In this document: in pieces, positions 8,678 to 18,000 of the stretch
Numbering within the stretch: the first letter of the stretch is position 1
Layout of the letters: each line of letters starts with the position of its first letter
Assembly (NCBI GenBank): GCA_018064245.1
Contig: JAGHVO010000004.1
Span: 1-42,077 of the forward strand
DNA length: 42,077 nucleotides
Source of the DNA: Candidatus Colimorpha pelethequi
Lineage (GTDB): Bacteria > Bacteroidota > Bacteroidia > Bacteroidales > P3
Reading direction: 5' to 3'
Translations under genes and position numbers: made by a program
The notes under the pieces: model-generated
Seen by the model: only the letters and a program-made list of their open reading frames with translations
Told to the model about the DNA's origin: nothing
The model's database searches: none

Positions 8678-10204
8678 CACATGTCCTGCATGGGGGTCCA
8701 ATGCACCTGCGCCTTGTGCCAGTTTTACCATTGTAGCACCTTTGCTTACAACGCGTTCGCCAGCTTTGACGCCACTGGTGATGACGGTACGGATGCCGTC
8801 GGTGGTACCTATGGTGACAAGTCGTTTTTCAAAGAGTTCAGGATTGATCTGCACGAATACGAAATAGTTGCCCATCTCCTCGACGAGTCCCGTATTGGGA
8901 ATGGTCAGCACCTCGCTGTCGGATTCGCAGCGGATGTAAAGCGTTACGAAGTTGCCCGACATCAAATCTACGGTGTTGCGGAAACGGAAGGTTACGGGTA
9001 GCAAAGGATTGTTGGCATCGGTGGCTTTGCCGTAGCTCACCAACGATCCGCCAAGAGATTTTATGGAATAGGTCTTTCCGTCGTTAGGTAACGTGAAGGT
9101 GGCGTTGGTAATGTGCTGCAACTGTGTGTAGTATCGAGGTTGCACCTCGGCGCGGATAAAGAGGTCGCGATTCTGCGAGATGGTGACCAAAGGCTGTCCG
9201 GCCTCCACAAAGGCGCCATTGAGTACGTTGATGCTCTTGACATATCCGCTGATGGGTGCCGTTGCCGTGGCACCGCTTTGCGAGAAATTGCCTTTTAGGT
9301 TGTCGTATGCCGCTTTGGCGGATTCGTATGCTGCACGGCTGCGTTCCAGTTCGGCTTGCGACACAATCTTGTCGGCGGCAAGTCCTTGTTTGCGCTCGTA
9401 GTCGGCTTTGGCACTCTGGTAGTTGGCAGATGCCTCTTGGAATCGAACGCCCATGTTGTTGTCTGCCATTCCGTTGCTTTCAATAGAGAGCAGTCGCTGA
9501 CCTGCCGAGACGGACGCTCCTTCCACCAAGTTAGAGAAGACAACGATGCCCGACGCCTTTGCCGACACTTGGCGCTCGTCACCTTGTGAGGGTAGCACCT
9601 GTGCGCTCGTGCGGATAATGCTGCCGAAACGCATGGGTTGACAGACTTCCGTGGCAAAGTCTATTTTCCAGCTCTGCTCCTTAGTGAAGGTAATGCCATT
9701 GGCTGCATGGGCGTGTTCATGTTCGTGAGCTTCGCCGTGTTCATGCTCATGCTCACCATGTTTGTGTTCTTCAGCTTCTTCTTGACCGTGTTTTACCACA
9801 TGCACATGGTCGAAACCGATGCGGTTGATGCTGTCGCCGGTGGAGATTTCAAAAAGCAGAGATCCGCAGCCGGCCTGTTCGGGCATGATCTCAAAAGGAT
9901 AAATGCCAGCTTGTTGCGGGTTGTCCAATTTTATGCGTTGCACCGACTTGCCGACGGTGAGAACCATCGTCACGCTGGTGGAGTCCAATGGCTTAAAGTC
10001 GGTGAGTTTGGTAAAGTGAGCAAGGATATCGCAGTCTTCGCCAACAGTGAGAGTGGGAACCTCCGCGAAAAGTTCAAAATCTTGATTGTATGCCGTCATG
10101 GGTTCGCCGTGGTGATGATGTTCTTCTTCATCGTGGTGATGATGGCACGACAGTGTGGCTCCTAAACACAAAGCCACAGTCACCCAAAGTGCTGTTTTTT
10201 TCAT
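8672..10204 (-). CDS. RND efflux periplasmic adaptor (CusB-like), His-rich lipoprotein
   Basis: This is the membrane-fusion protein linking the RND pump to the TolC channel. A lipobox (ATLSC, Cys20) predicts a lipid-anchored periplasmic protein. His clusters follow the Cys directly (HHHH, then EEEHHHH) and recur at residues ~137-168 (HKHGEHEHEHGEAHEHEHAH); the C-terminus ends DPHAGHVH. Between the first two clusters is an immunoglobulin-like domain of ~100 residues. The adaptor core follows: a barrel-sandwich half with VSAKASGIVVFSNLVEGASV, a helical hairpin, a second lipoyl half (TATAPISGYVKSINVLNGAFV) and a beta-barrel. At 510 residues it is longer than simple adaptors because of the N-terminal module. 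The His stretches suggest capture of a transition metal such as Zn, Ni, Co or Cu. Confidence 0.93.
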   Translation of the reverse strand: MKKTALWVTVALCLGATLSCHHHHDEEEHHHHGEPMTAYNQDFELFAEVPTLTVGEDCDILAHFTKLTDFKPLDSTSVTMVLTVGKSVQRIKLDNPQQAGIYPFEIMPEQAGCGSLLFEISTGDSINRIGFDHVHVVKHGQEEAEEHKHGEHEHEHGEAHEHEHAHAANGITFTKEQSWKIDFATEVCQPMRFGSIIRTSAQVLPSQGDERQVSAKASGIVVFSNLVEGASVSAGQRLLSIESNGMADNNMGVRFQEASANYQSAKADYERKQGLAADKIVSQAELERSRAAYESAKAAYDNLKGNFSQSGATATAPISGYVKSINVLNGAFVEAGQPLVTISQNRDLFIRAEVQPRYYTQLQHITNATFTLPNDGKTYSIKSLGGSLVSYGKATDANNPLLPVTFRFRNTVDLMSGNFVTLYIRCESDSEVLTIPNTGLVEEMGNYFVFVQINPELFEKRLVTIGTTDGIRTVITSGVKAGERVVSKGATMVKLAQGAGALDPHAGHVH

Positions 10205-10211
10205 AATGGAA

Positions 10212-10337
10212 GATAATTAAAGTGAATAGTGATAAGTGAATTGGAAATAAAGATATTCAGATAATTAGATTTTCAGATAGTTAGATGTTTAGATGCTCGG
10301 ACAATCTGAATATCTGCCAATCTGTTTGCCTGAAAAT
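10212..10337. repeat. Heptad-phased intergenic repeat upstream of the adaptor gene
   Basis: About eighteen 7-base units fit one phase across this spacer, for example AAAGTGA, ATAGTGA and TAAGTGA, then later AGATAGT, TAGATGT and TTAGATG. No reading frame or promoter box stands out here, so the adaptor gene is probably transcribed from the promoter upstream of the DUF6769 gene. Confidence 0.7.
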
Positions 10338-10363
10338 CGTATCAGTCACCAATTTTCAATTAC

Positions 10364-10804
10364 TTAGCACATTGGGGGCGCACGGAGTGCGGAAAATGAA
10401 AGAAGGGGATTGGGCGGCAGCTCCGTCTGAGTGGTCTGTGTCTGCGTGGGTCCCAGGTCGATGACGGGAACTTCGATGTTGAGCAGAATCGGCAACTCAA
10501 TGTCGGCGGCGACAACCCAAGTTGATTCGTCCTCTTTGGTAGTCAGCACCAGATGGGACAATAATTCTTGCAATTTGCAGATGTCAAAAGGATGGTGCGA
10601 CGCGCCGTCGTGGTCGTGATGGTGGTCGCAGCTCGCGTCGCAATGGCAAGCCACTTCGTCTTCAAAGACAATGCCCAACTCGCCGTCGCTATCGTGATGG
10701 TGATGTGGCACAAAAGCATGGACAAGAATAATCAAACACGACAACGATATCATCGTGATGGATAATATCCGTTTGATTTCGTGTATGTTGAAAATGCTTT
10801 TCAT
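10364..10804 (-). CDS. DUF6769-family small His-rich exported protein
   Basis: The 146-residue protein starts with a hydrophobic signal/anchor (RILSITMISLSCLIILVHAF) followed by VPHHHHDSDGE. A second metal-ligand-rich stretch (CHCDASCDHHHDHDG) follows, and the C-terminus ends LRAPPMC. That combination matches proteins annotated DUF6769 upstream of CusA-type pumps in Bacteroidota. ATG 10804 is chosen because a longer in-frame TTG start at 10819 would leave only a few bases after the expected transcription start below the -7 box at 10830-10837. It probably binds metal in the periplasm and heads the efflux operon. Its exact function is unknown. Confidence 0.82.
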   Translation of the reverse strand: MKSIFNIHEIKRILSITMISLSCLIILVHAFVPHHHHDSDGELGIVFEDEVACHCDASCDHHHDHDGASHHPFDICKLQELLSHLVLTTKEDESTWVVAADIELPILLNIEVPVIDLGPTQTQTTQTELPPNPLLSFSALRAPPMC

Positions 10805-10829
10805 GCCAAGCCTATCCAAATGAATACTG

Positions 10830-10837
10830 CAAAGGTA
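10830..10837 (-). promoter_or_regulatory. -7 box of the efflux operon promoter
   Basis: TACCTTTG on the minus strand is a perfect TAnnTTTG Bacteroidota -7 element, 25 bp upstream of the DUF6769 start codon. No clear -33 TTTG is seen at the usual distance. Confidence 0.6.
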
Positions 10838-10890
10838 CGAAATTTTAGCGTGTTTAGTATCGTTTCGAAGGCTTTTTCTGATTGAAAATT

Positions 10891-10920
10891 TTTGTATTCC
10901 ATTTTTTTGCTTTATTTTTG
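10891..10920 (+). promoter_or_regulatory. Promoter of the UvrD-exonuclease gene
   Basis: TTTG at 10891-10894 and TATTTTTG at 10913-10920 are separated by 18 bp, matching the Bacteroidota -33/-7 pattern. The start codon lies 21 bp downstream of the -7 box. Confidence 0.65.
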
Positions 10921-10941
10921 CAATATAGATGATTGAAAATT

Positions 10942-13746
10942 ATGTCGACTTTTATAGGGGATCCTGACCAGCAGAAGGTCATTGCTTTGGAAGAGGGCTA
11001 TCACTTGGTGTTGGCGCCTCCGGGATGTGGCAAGACTACCATCTTGGCGGAGCGTATCATTCGTGCCCATTCCATGGGGAAGGACTACCGTGATATGATT
11101 TGCCTGACCTTCACCAACCGCGCTTCCCGTGAGATGAGGGAACGTATCGCTTCGCGTTCGGGCAATCCAGTGTCGGGTGACCTTTTTGTGGGGAATGTAC
11201 ATCGTTTTTGTTCTCAGTTTCTGTTCGACAACAAGTTGATCCCTCAAAATACCGCCGTCATCGATGATGTAGATACGGAAAGCATTATCGCCGACATCGC
11301 TCATCTCAGCTATCAAGACAATCCTTATCGTTATGCGCAACACATTGTTAGAATGCAACATGCCATTCATCAGCTGCGTAATGACTTTCCCGAACGGTTG
11401 ATTGTGGATTTGGACTTGGTTCGCAACGACGCTTCCAACAAACTGATTCAGGTGTTGCAAGCATCGGGGCAGTATCATTTCTCTTCGGAAGAGGTGTTGC
11501 GACAGATTTATGCGCAGCCGCGTGATTTCGTGGAATTTGTGCGAGAATGCCATGATTTCAAGCCTTGGGAGCGTACTGCCATTGAGCAACTGCTTTACGA
11601 TGCGTATGTAGCCAACTGTTATGAAGAATACAAGGATACGGACAACTTGATTGACTTTGAGGATTTGTTGGAGAAAACCTACGAGTATGTCTCAAATTCC
11701 GAAAATGATTTTCGTCGTTACGACTGGATTCAGGTCGATGAGGTGCAGGACTTGAATTTTCTGCAGCTTGCCATTGTCGATTGCATCACGGATAAAGAGC
11801 ATCCTACGGTGGTCTATCTTGGCGATGAGCAGCAAGCCATCTTTTCTTTTGCGGGTGCGCAACTTGCCACTTTGCAACATCTTAAGATGAAATGTGCCGA
11901 GAATCTGCATTATCTCAGCCACAACCATAGGTCGCCTCGCTATTTGTTGGATTTCTTCAATGCTTTCGCGACCAAGCATCTGCATATCGCCCCTCAATTG
12001 TTGCCTACAACCGATGACGATCAGTTGCCCAAACCAGAGGACCTTTGTCTGTTTGGCGCTTGCTATTTGGATTTGAATCGTCTGTTTGACAATATTATGC
12101 GTCGCTGTCCTTTCGACCGACTTCATTGTCTGGAGTGCGGCAGGTCTGTTCGCAGTGAGTACGCCCTCGCCGTAAAGCTTGCATTGCGCTATGGTTCCAT
12201 GTCCGACAGGGGTAGGGTTGCGGTCATAGTGCCTTCCAATCGTGATGCCGACCTTATAAGCGACGAATTCGATAAGTTAAAAGTGCCGCATTTCAAAGTG
12301 TCTGGACAAGATACTTTCGCAACGCCAGAAATGCAACTGCTTATTTCTCATTTCAATGTGGTGGAGTCGGAAACCTGTTTCATCGCCTGGGCGAAGTTGC
12401 TCTTCCGCTTGCGGGTTGTCCCTGATTATTCGCAAGCGCGTAACCTTATGCGGGAGATGCGTCGTTGCGCCATCACGCCTACGGATTTCCTTCGTAAAGA
12501 AAACCGCACTTATTTGCAGGAGTTTACGCATCGTTATGCCAACGAGACGATTGTTTTGTTCGACACCGAAACTACGGGTTTGGATATATTTGAGGATGAT
12601 ATTATCCAAATTGCCGCCATCAAGAAATGCAATGGAAAGTTGGTGGAAGGCTCTGAGTTCGAGGTGATTCTTGAAACGACAAAAGACTTGCCTTTGGAGG
12701 TTGGCGGCCACCCGAATCCTATGATGGAGGTTTACAATCAGGGTCCAAGGTTGAAACGGAAAGAGGGACTGCAACGTTTTATGGATTACTGCAAAGGATA
12801 TACGCTTGTGGGCCACAATGTGGAATACGACTATCATATTCTGCGCTACAATCTCCAGCGAGAATTGCCCGAAGTTGTGTTGGAAGAACAGTGTCCGGTG
12901 CATCTCGATACGCTAAAATACATCCGTTTGGTGGAGCCTCGCTTGCGGGTCTATAAATTGGAACGCTTGCTGGAAACGTTGCATCTTGAGGGTCGCAACT
13001 CCCACAACGCCATTGATGATGTGAAGGCCACAAAGTCGCTGCTGGACTATTGTCACCAGTGCGCCTTGAGGTTGTTGCCAAAGCAGGAACGTTTCCTTCA
13101 ACAGGATGCCACCCGTGCGTGGGTGGAGGATTTTCGCGCAAAGTATCTGTCAATCTACAACCATACCGTGCAAAGGCTTTATTTCCGCAACAATCCCGAC
13201 GACGCTGTTCCGTTGTTTGTCGATGAACTTCAACAGGTTTACGATCTTCTTTTGTTAGAAGGACATATCAAACCAGTCGCTAAATGGAATCATGCGGTGA
13301 ATTATCTCGTCAATGATTTGGTCAGACATCAAGAATATCCATCGTTGCTACAGCAACTAAGTCGTTATGTGGTTGAATTTACCACTTGTCGCGAGGCGGA
13401 TTTGTGTGGCAGCAGTACGATAAGTGAACAATTTTTCGTCTCTACTATTCACAAAGCCAAGGGATTGGAATTTGACAATGTGATTGTTTTCGATGCCGTT
13501 GAAGGTCGCTACCCATTCTACGAGAATGTGAAAGACAACAACAAAGATGGTCTGTTGGAGGATGCCCGCAAGTTCTATGTCGCCATTTCGCGCGCCAAAC
13601 GGAGGCTTTGCATTACTTATTCATCTCTCAATGCGCGTTGCAATCCCACAAAGATTACACCTTTTCTGTCGGGTTTGCAAGACCATTATACGCACTATGC
13701 CTTCAATCCCGTAACGGGGAAAATAGAGGCAGCTTGTAACTGGTGA
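10942..13746 (+). CDS. UvrD-type SF1 helicase with embedded DnaQ-type 3'-5' exonuclease
   Basis: The protein has about 935 residues. An N-terminal UvrD ATPase part carries Walker A (APPGCGKTT, ~residue 26), motif Ia (LTFTNRASREMRER) and Walker B (VDEVQDL). Near residue 540 begins a complete DEDDh exonuclease: ExoI FDTETTGL, ExoII VGHNVEYDYHIL and ExoIII HNAIDDVKAT. The helicase then resumes with motif V (TIHKAKGLEFDNVIVFDA) and motif VI (FYVAISRAKRRL). The exonuclease sits where UvrD proteins carry the 2B insertion. This suggests coupled unwinding and 3'-5' degradation in DNA repair; that role is inferred. ATG 10942 is chosen over the upstream in-frame TTG at 10933. The gene has its own promoter and no close partner. 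Confidence 0.92.
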   Translation: MSTFIGDPDQQKVIALEEGYHLVLAPPGCGKTTILAERIIRAHSMGKDYRDMICLTFTNRASREMRERIASRSGNPVSGDLFVGNVHRFCSQFLFDNKLIPQNTAVIDDVDTESIIADIAHLSYQDNPYRYAQHIVRMQHAIHQLRNDFPERLIVDLDLVRNDASNKLIQVLQASGQYHFSSEEVLRQIYAQPRDFVEFVRECHDFKPWERTAIEQLLYDAYVANCYEEYKDTDNLIDFEDLLEKTYEYVSNSENDFRRYDWIQVDEVQDLNFLQLAIVDCITDKEHPTVVYLGDEQQAIFSFAGAQLATLQHLKMKCAENLHYLSHNHRSPRYLLDFFNAFATKHLHIAPQLLPTTDDDQLPKPEDLCLFGACYLDLNRLFDNIMRRCPFDRLHCLECGRSVRSEYALAVKLALRYGSMSDRGRVAVIVPSNRDADLISDEFDKLKVPHFKVSGQDTFATPEMQLLISHFNVVESETCFIAWAKLLFRLRVVPDYSQARNLMREMRRCAITPTDFLRKENRTYLQEFTHRYANETIVLFDTETTGLDIFEDDIIQIAAIKKCNGKLVEGSEFEVILETTKDLPLEVGGHPNPMMEVYNQGPRLKRKEGLQRFMDYCKGYTLVGHNVEYDYHILRYNLQRELPEVVLEEQCPVHLDTLKYIRLVEPRLRVYKLERLLETLHLEGRNSHNAIDDVKATKSLLDYCHQCALRLLPKQERFLQQDATRAWVEDFRAKYLSIYNHTVQRLYFRNNPDDAVPLFVDELQQVYDLLLLEGHIKPVAKWNHAVNYLVNDLVRHQEYPSLLQQLSRYVVEFTTCREADLCGSSTISEQFFVSTIHKAKGLEFDNVIVFDAVEGRYPFYENVKDNNKDGLLEDARKFYVAISRAKRRLCITYSSLNARCNPTKITPFLSGLQDHYTHYAFNPVTGKIEAACNW

Positions 13747-13854
13747 TTGGTGACTAGTGATTGGTAATTAGTGACTAAGACTTCTTAACTTATAACTCTT
13801 AACTTTTTCAACTGACTCTCAACTCTGAACTCTGAACTGTAATTAGTGACTGCG
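13743..13854. repeat. Heptad-phased intergenic repeat, sixteen units
   Basis: Sixteen consecutive 7-base units run in one phase from the end of the helicase gene. Early units resemble GTGATTG and GTGACTA, middle units TTAACTT and ATAACTC, late units CAACTCT and GAACTCT. Neighbouring units are more alike than distant ones, as expected for local duplication followed by drift. Confidence 0.85.
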
Positions 13855-13911
13855 GAATAGTGAGCACAGTAATGTTGAATTGTTGAATTGAAAAGTCACT
13901 ATTCTCTTTCC

Positions 13912-13965
13912 GTCAAGGTCAACGTCAAGGTCAACGTCAAGGTCAACGTTAAGGTCAAGGTTATC
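13912..13965. repeat. Hexamer array GTCAAG/GTCAAC
   Basis: GTCAAG and GTCAAC alternate to give three 12-bp units, followed by a variant with GTTAAG. The lead-in (CACTATTCTCTTTCC) recurs at about 13971 as CACTGTTCTCTTTCC, followed by a shorter run of the same hexamers, so a whole segment of ~30 bp has been duplicated. The period is six, unlike the 7-bp family next to it. Confidence 0.85.
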
Positions 13966-14012
13966 TAAGTCACTGTTCTCTTTCCGTCAAGGTCAAGGTT
14001 ATTTTTTTTATG

Positions 14013-14222
14013 TCACTTAATCCCAGGGATATCGTTAAACAAATCATCCAGAACCACCTCTTTTTGAACAACCTGAGAGTGCTTATTCCTTTTGACTCCG
14101 TATGTTGTAATTAGGGTTGTATGCAACGATTTGCGTGTACGGGTAACAGCTCGGAATGTTTCTTTGCGAGCGTTAAGTCGCTTGGCATAGTCCTCGGTAA
14201 TTGTAAATGGTTCCAATGAAAA
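14013..14222 (-). pseudogene. C-terminal remnant of an AAA ATPase (ATP-binding protein of the DUF234/DUF4143-like type)
   Basis: The last ~70 codons before the stop read PFTITEDYAKRLNARKETF, then HTTLITTYGVKRNKHSQVV and VVLDDLF. This resembles the C-terminal nuclease-like end of the AAA ATPases common in Bacteroidota, where a conserved TTYGVKxN segment precedes a final LDDLF or MDALF. Upstream of ~14222 the frame no longer resembles the family, and no Walker motifs occur in this spacer, so only the 3' end survives. It marks past insertion and loss at the edge of the accessory block. Confidence 0.6.
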
Positions 14223-14719
14223 AATCGCGATACTACTTCCGAAACCCACTTTTTTTTGCCAAAACGGAAACACTATCGGCATTTTTTAACATTTTCCATG
14301 CCTTTTCTCTCCGTCTTCTACGGTCGGTACGATACATAGGGCTACATTCCCATCCCCAGCCATTTTTATAAGCCGAAGAGAACTTTATAGTCAACTGTCG
14401 CCCACCGCTGTAGATAATCAGCAATAAGGACTGATCAAACCACATGAATTAGATTTCCCGAAGCAGAACTGCGTCCTCCGACGGACGTGGTTTTGTCGGC
14501 TATGTCATTTCTCCAGTATCTACATTGCTAATGGTCTCAAATGTGTCAAGATAATTTTTTTTGTCTTTCTTTGTTTTTTAGATGTAAGAGAATCTATATT
14601 TTACAGCAAGTCTCTTGCCTTAAAATCTTCCATTTCCCCATCTTTCCTCCCCCCCCAAAAAAAATGTGCATTTCCATTGGAAGTAACAAAGTTAAATATT
14701 TACCCCAATACTCCTTTCG

Positions 14720-14754
14720 TGACATTTTTGTGTCATGAAAAGTTTGTATCTTTG
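14720..14754 (+). promoter_or_regulatory. Promoter-like box with upstream palindrome, possible operator for the SNF2-Hsp70 cassette
   Basis: TATCTTTG at 14747-14754 is a perfect TAnnTTTG box. An inverted repeat TGACA-N6-TGTCA (14720-14735) ends 11 bp upstream and overlaps the -33 region. The resulting leader to the helicase ATG would be ~280 nt. Confidence 0.4.
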
Positions 14755-14836
14755 TTGCCTCAAAAAATCCTATTCTACACTTTCCTCCCCCAAAAATGCA
14801 ACGTTCCCTGTTCCTTAAAATCCTCCATTTAATAAC

Positions 14837-14867
14837 CTTGTTATTTAAGAAAAAAATAGTAAATTTG
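14837..14867 (+). promoter_or_regulatory. Second promoter candidate for the SNF2-Hsp70 cassette
   Basis: CTTG at 14837-14840 and TAAATTTG at 14860-14867 are 19 bp apart, a good fit to the Bacteroidota -33/-7 spacing. The helicase start codon is ~170 bp downstream. Confidence 0.45.
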
Positions 14868-15038
14868 CAATCATTTATTTTGGCAGAAAAGCTGAACTTA
14901 TAACTTCAAATTTAGTCAAGTTTTTGAAAAATAGTATCTTTACAAGTATTATCAAATAAACGTAAAGGTAGGTTGTTTATTACTTGATAATTAAGATTTT
15001 GTATTGTTGGGTAAACCCTGACTTAATTATAGACTAAA

Positions 15039-18000
15039 ATGGCAAAATATAATATAGGTTCAAAGGTGGTTCATTTGGTTTCGGGGCAACACGGAACAAT
15101 TATTGATGTTTACCCTCCTAGAAGAGGAAGACAATTATATAAAGTTGGTTGGCCAAATGGGAACAATGATGAGTTAGAGGTTGACCTTGGTTTGGATTGT
15201 GATATTTCTGACCCTTTTGAAAGATGTGCAAGTGGTATATTTGGTTCGTATTCTGAATATGCAAAAAAGAATACAACATTCAAAATCAAAAACTCGAACA
15301 ACAGCACAATATCTTCACTTAAAGCATCAAAAACTCTATTCAGAGCATATCAGTTCAAGCCGCTTCTAAAATTTCTTAATTCACCAAACAGAAGACTTTT
15401 GGTTGCTGATGAGGTCGGTCTTGGTAAGACTATTGAGGCTGGTCACGTTATGTTGGAGTTGAAAGCACGCCGTGAGTTAAGGAATGTTCTGATAGTATGT
15501 CCAAAATCTTTGCAAGAGAAATGGAAGGTGGAACTGATTGAGAAGTTTGGTCTTTCGTTCAAGATATACGAATCTGCCAAAGACTTGATATCGGAATTAG
15601 AGGACCATCGTGGTGACGTTCGTGCAATCATCAATTATGAGAAGATACGGATGAAGCGTGATGATGAGGACAATGACGATGATGGAAACAACCAGAATTC
15701 CAAAGACAAGAAAGAAAAGAAAAAGAAGAGAGAAAAGGACCCCAAGAAGAACTTGATAGACTATTTGCTGCTAAAAGGTGGGCGTTTCAGTTTGGTGCTG
15801 TGTGATGAAGCTCATAAAATGAGGAACAGTTCCACCCAAACATACAAAGGCGCTGAAATCGTAATGAGTCTGGCGGATGCTTCTATATTTCTGACTGCCA
15901 CCCCTATTATGATAAGCACCGAAAATCTATATAATCTCTTGCATCTTCTTGACAATACAAGATATTTCAATCCACAGATTTTCGACAACTTACTCCAACA
16001 GAACAAACCTTTTATTTGGGCATTGACAGAGCTAAACCACAATGAGCCGCTACAAGAAATAGCAAAAAAGCTTTCTTCAAGTGAGATACGTACAAGATTT
16101 AGTGCAGATGAAAAGGAAATCTATTCCGAGACCACAACAGTAGGAGAAAAGTTCAAAGATGACCCATTGTTTAGGGAAATCATCGAACTGATGAACGGAG
16201 AAGACTCTTTACAGATAAGAGCCAAGTTGCAACATTTATTGTCCTCGATGAGCATTATGAACAACGTCTTTTCAAGGACAAGAAAGAGAGAAATCACTAC
16301 TGACTATACCCAAGCCGAGAGAAAGCCTCATTTGAGGAAAATCGTATTGACTGATGACGAAAGGGAGAACTTTGACGCTGTAATTGATGAGTACATAGAG
16401 GAAAACTCTTATCAGGATTATTATGGCGAGACAGTAATGGCACAAGGTGCAATCCTCGGTCTTATTCAGAAAAAAAGACAGATTGCAAGTAGTGTATATG
16501 CATATCTAAATGATGAGGATAATCTTGAAAAAGGTATCGACGAGTTCCGAGCAAAACCAGACTCAAAAATTGACGAGTTGGTTAGAATCATTGAAGAGGT
16601 TTTCAAACACGGTACAAAGAAACTTGTAGTTTTTGCACTTTTCAGAAAGACATTACACTACATAAAGTTGAGACTTGCCGCCAAGGGTTATAAGAGTTTG
16701 ATGATTCACGGACTGATTGAGAATAGAGCTGAAATTCTTGACACCTTCAAGAATGACCCTAATCCCCACATATTACTTTCATCAGAGGTCGGAAGCGAGG
16801 GTTTGGATATGCAGTTTTGCAACTCTATGGTTAATTACGATTTACCGTGGAACCCTATGGTTGTTGAACAAAGAATTGGACGTATCGATAGATTTGGACA
16901 ACAATCACAGGTTGTAAATATTTACAATTTGGTTGTTGCCGATTCCATTCAAGAAGACATCTATATGAGACTATTGGATAGAATTGGTATATTCAGAGAC
17001 ACCATCGGTGATTTAGAGGCTATTCTTGATGCCCCAATAGACGCCAGTGGTAGGATGAGCATTCAAGACCTGTACAATAAACTTGAAAAAGAACTATATA
17101 CAAGCAAGCTTACCCCAGCAGAAAAGAAAAGGAAAATCGAAGAGGTTCAGAGAGCCATCGAAAACGAGAGAGAGAATATCAAACATCTGGAAGAGGGATT
17201 GACAAATACCTTAACCAACGATGCTTACTTCAAAGACGAAATCAATCGTATTTTGAACAATAACGCCTATGTTACCGAGACTGAGCTAAAAAACTACCTC
17301 GACTCAATTATCCGGCAAGAGTTGACCACTTGTAATTTAGTTGAAGTTGAACCTGACGTTTATGATTTCAAAATGCCTCTGAACAGTCCAAAAGTTCTAA
17401 AAAACTTCCTCACCACATATCAACCTGCCGGAGATGAGAACGAGGTAATTTTTAGTCGTTTCAAAAATGCAATTGGAGATAAAGACACTCTACGGGTGAC
17501 CTTCAATCAGCAGAAAGCCTATGACAATCGTTCTCTAATGTATCTGAATATCTATCATCCAATAATGCAAGCATCTTTGAACTATTTTATCAAGAATGAT
17601 GACAAGTCAAAGACTTCTTTCTGCTATGCCTTAAAAGACGAAAAGGGAGTATGTACGACCAACCTATATTATATGGCAATCTATCAAATGTCAATGCACC
17701 GTATTGTGCAAGGAGTAGAGAAACATTCGGAAACCCTTCTTCCCTTGCTATATAATGTGGCTAATAGAAGCATCGTTGCAGATAAAGATATTGTAGATGG
17801 TCTTTTCAGCAAATCACAAGTATCCGGAATCGAGCACAATGCATCTAACAGTGATATAGACCGAGATATGATACAAGATATGAGATATGATTTTGCAGAA
17901 TACATAAGTAGTGAAATTGAAAAGAAAGTAAGAGAATTAAAGAATCAGGCGGAGAGTGAAAGATTCAGAAACGAGCAACAGACGATAGAGTACTATAAAT

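Larger units (their letters stand above)
13855..15038. other. Repeat-rich, mostly non-coding spacer at the left edge of the accessory block
   Basis: This stretch holds a hexamer array (13912-13965) and a second partial copy of it near 13985. It also holds the decayed 3' end of an AAA ATPase gene (minus, 14013-14222), runs of 8 C and 8 A near 14649-14664, and two promoter-like sequences that read towards the SNF2-like helicase. A 35-codon frame at 14796-14903 and a 65-codon frame at 14541-14738 have no recognisable features and are not called. The minus-strand frame at 14233-14445 matches nothing I know. Base composition becomes markedly AT-rich after 14.5 kb. Confidence 0.7.

Noticed and set aside
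13912-13965. Possible CRISPR-like array
   Set aside because: The units are contiguous 6/12-mers without spacers, and no cas genes are present.
14233-14445. 70-codon minus-strand frame beside the ATPase remnant
   Set aside because: It shows no similarity I recognise and is out of frame with the remnant; it could be further debris, but that cannot be supported.
14796-14903. 35-codon frame between two promoter candidates before the SNF2-like gene
   Set aside because: It contains the second promoter box, has no recognisable features, and such a length is expected by chance in AT-rich DNA.
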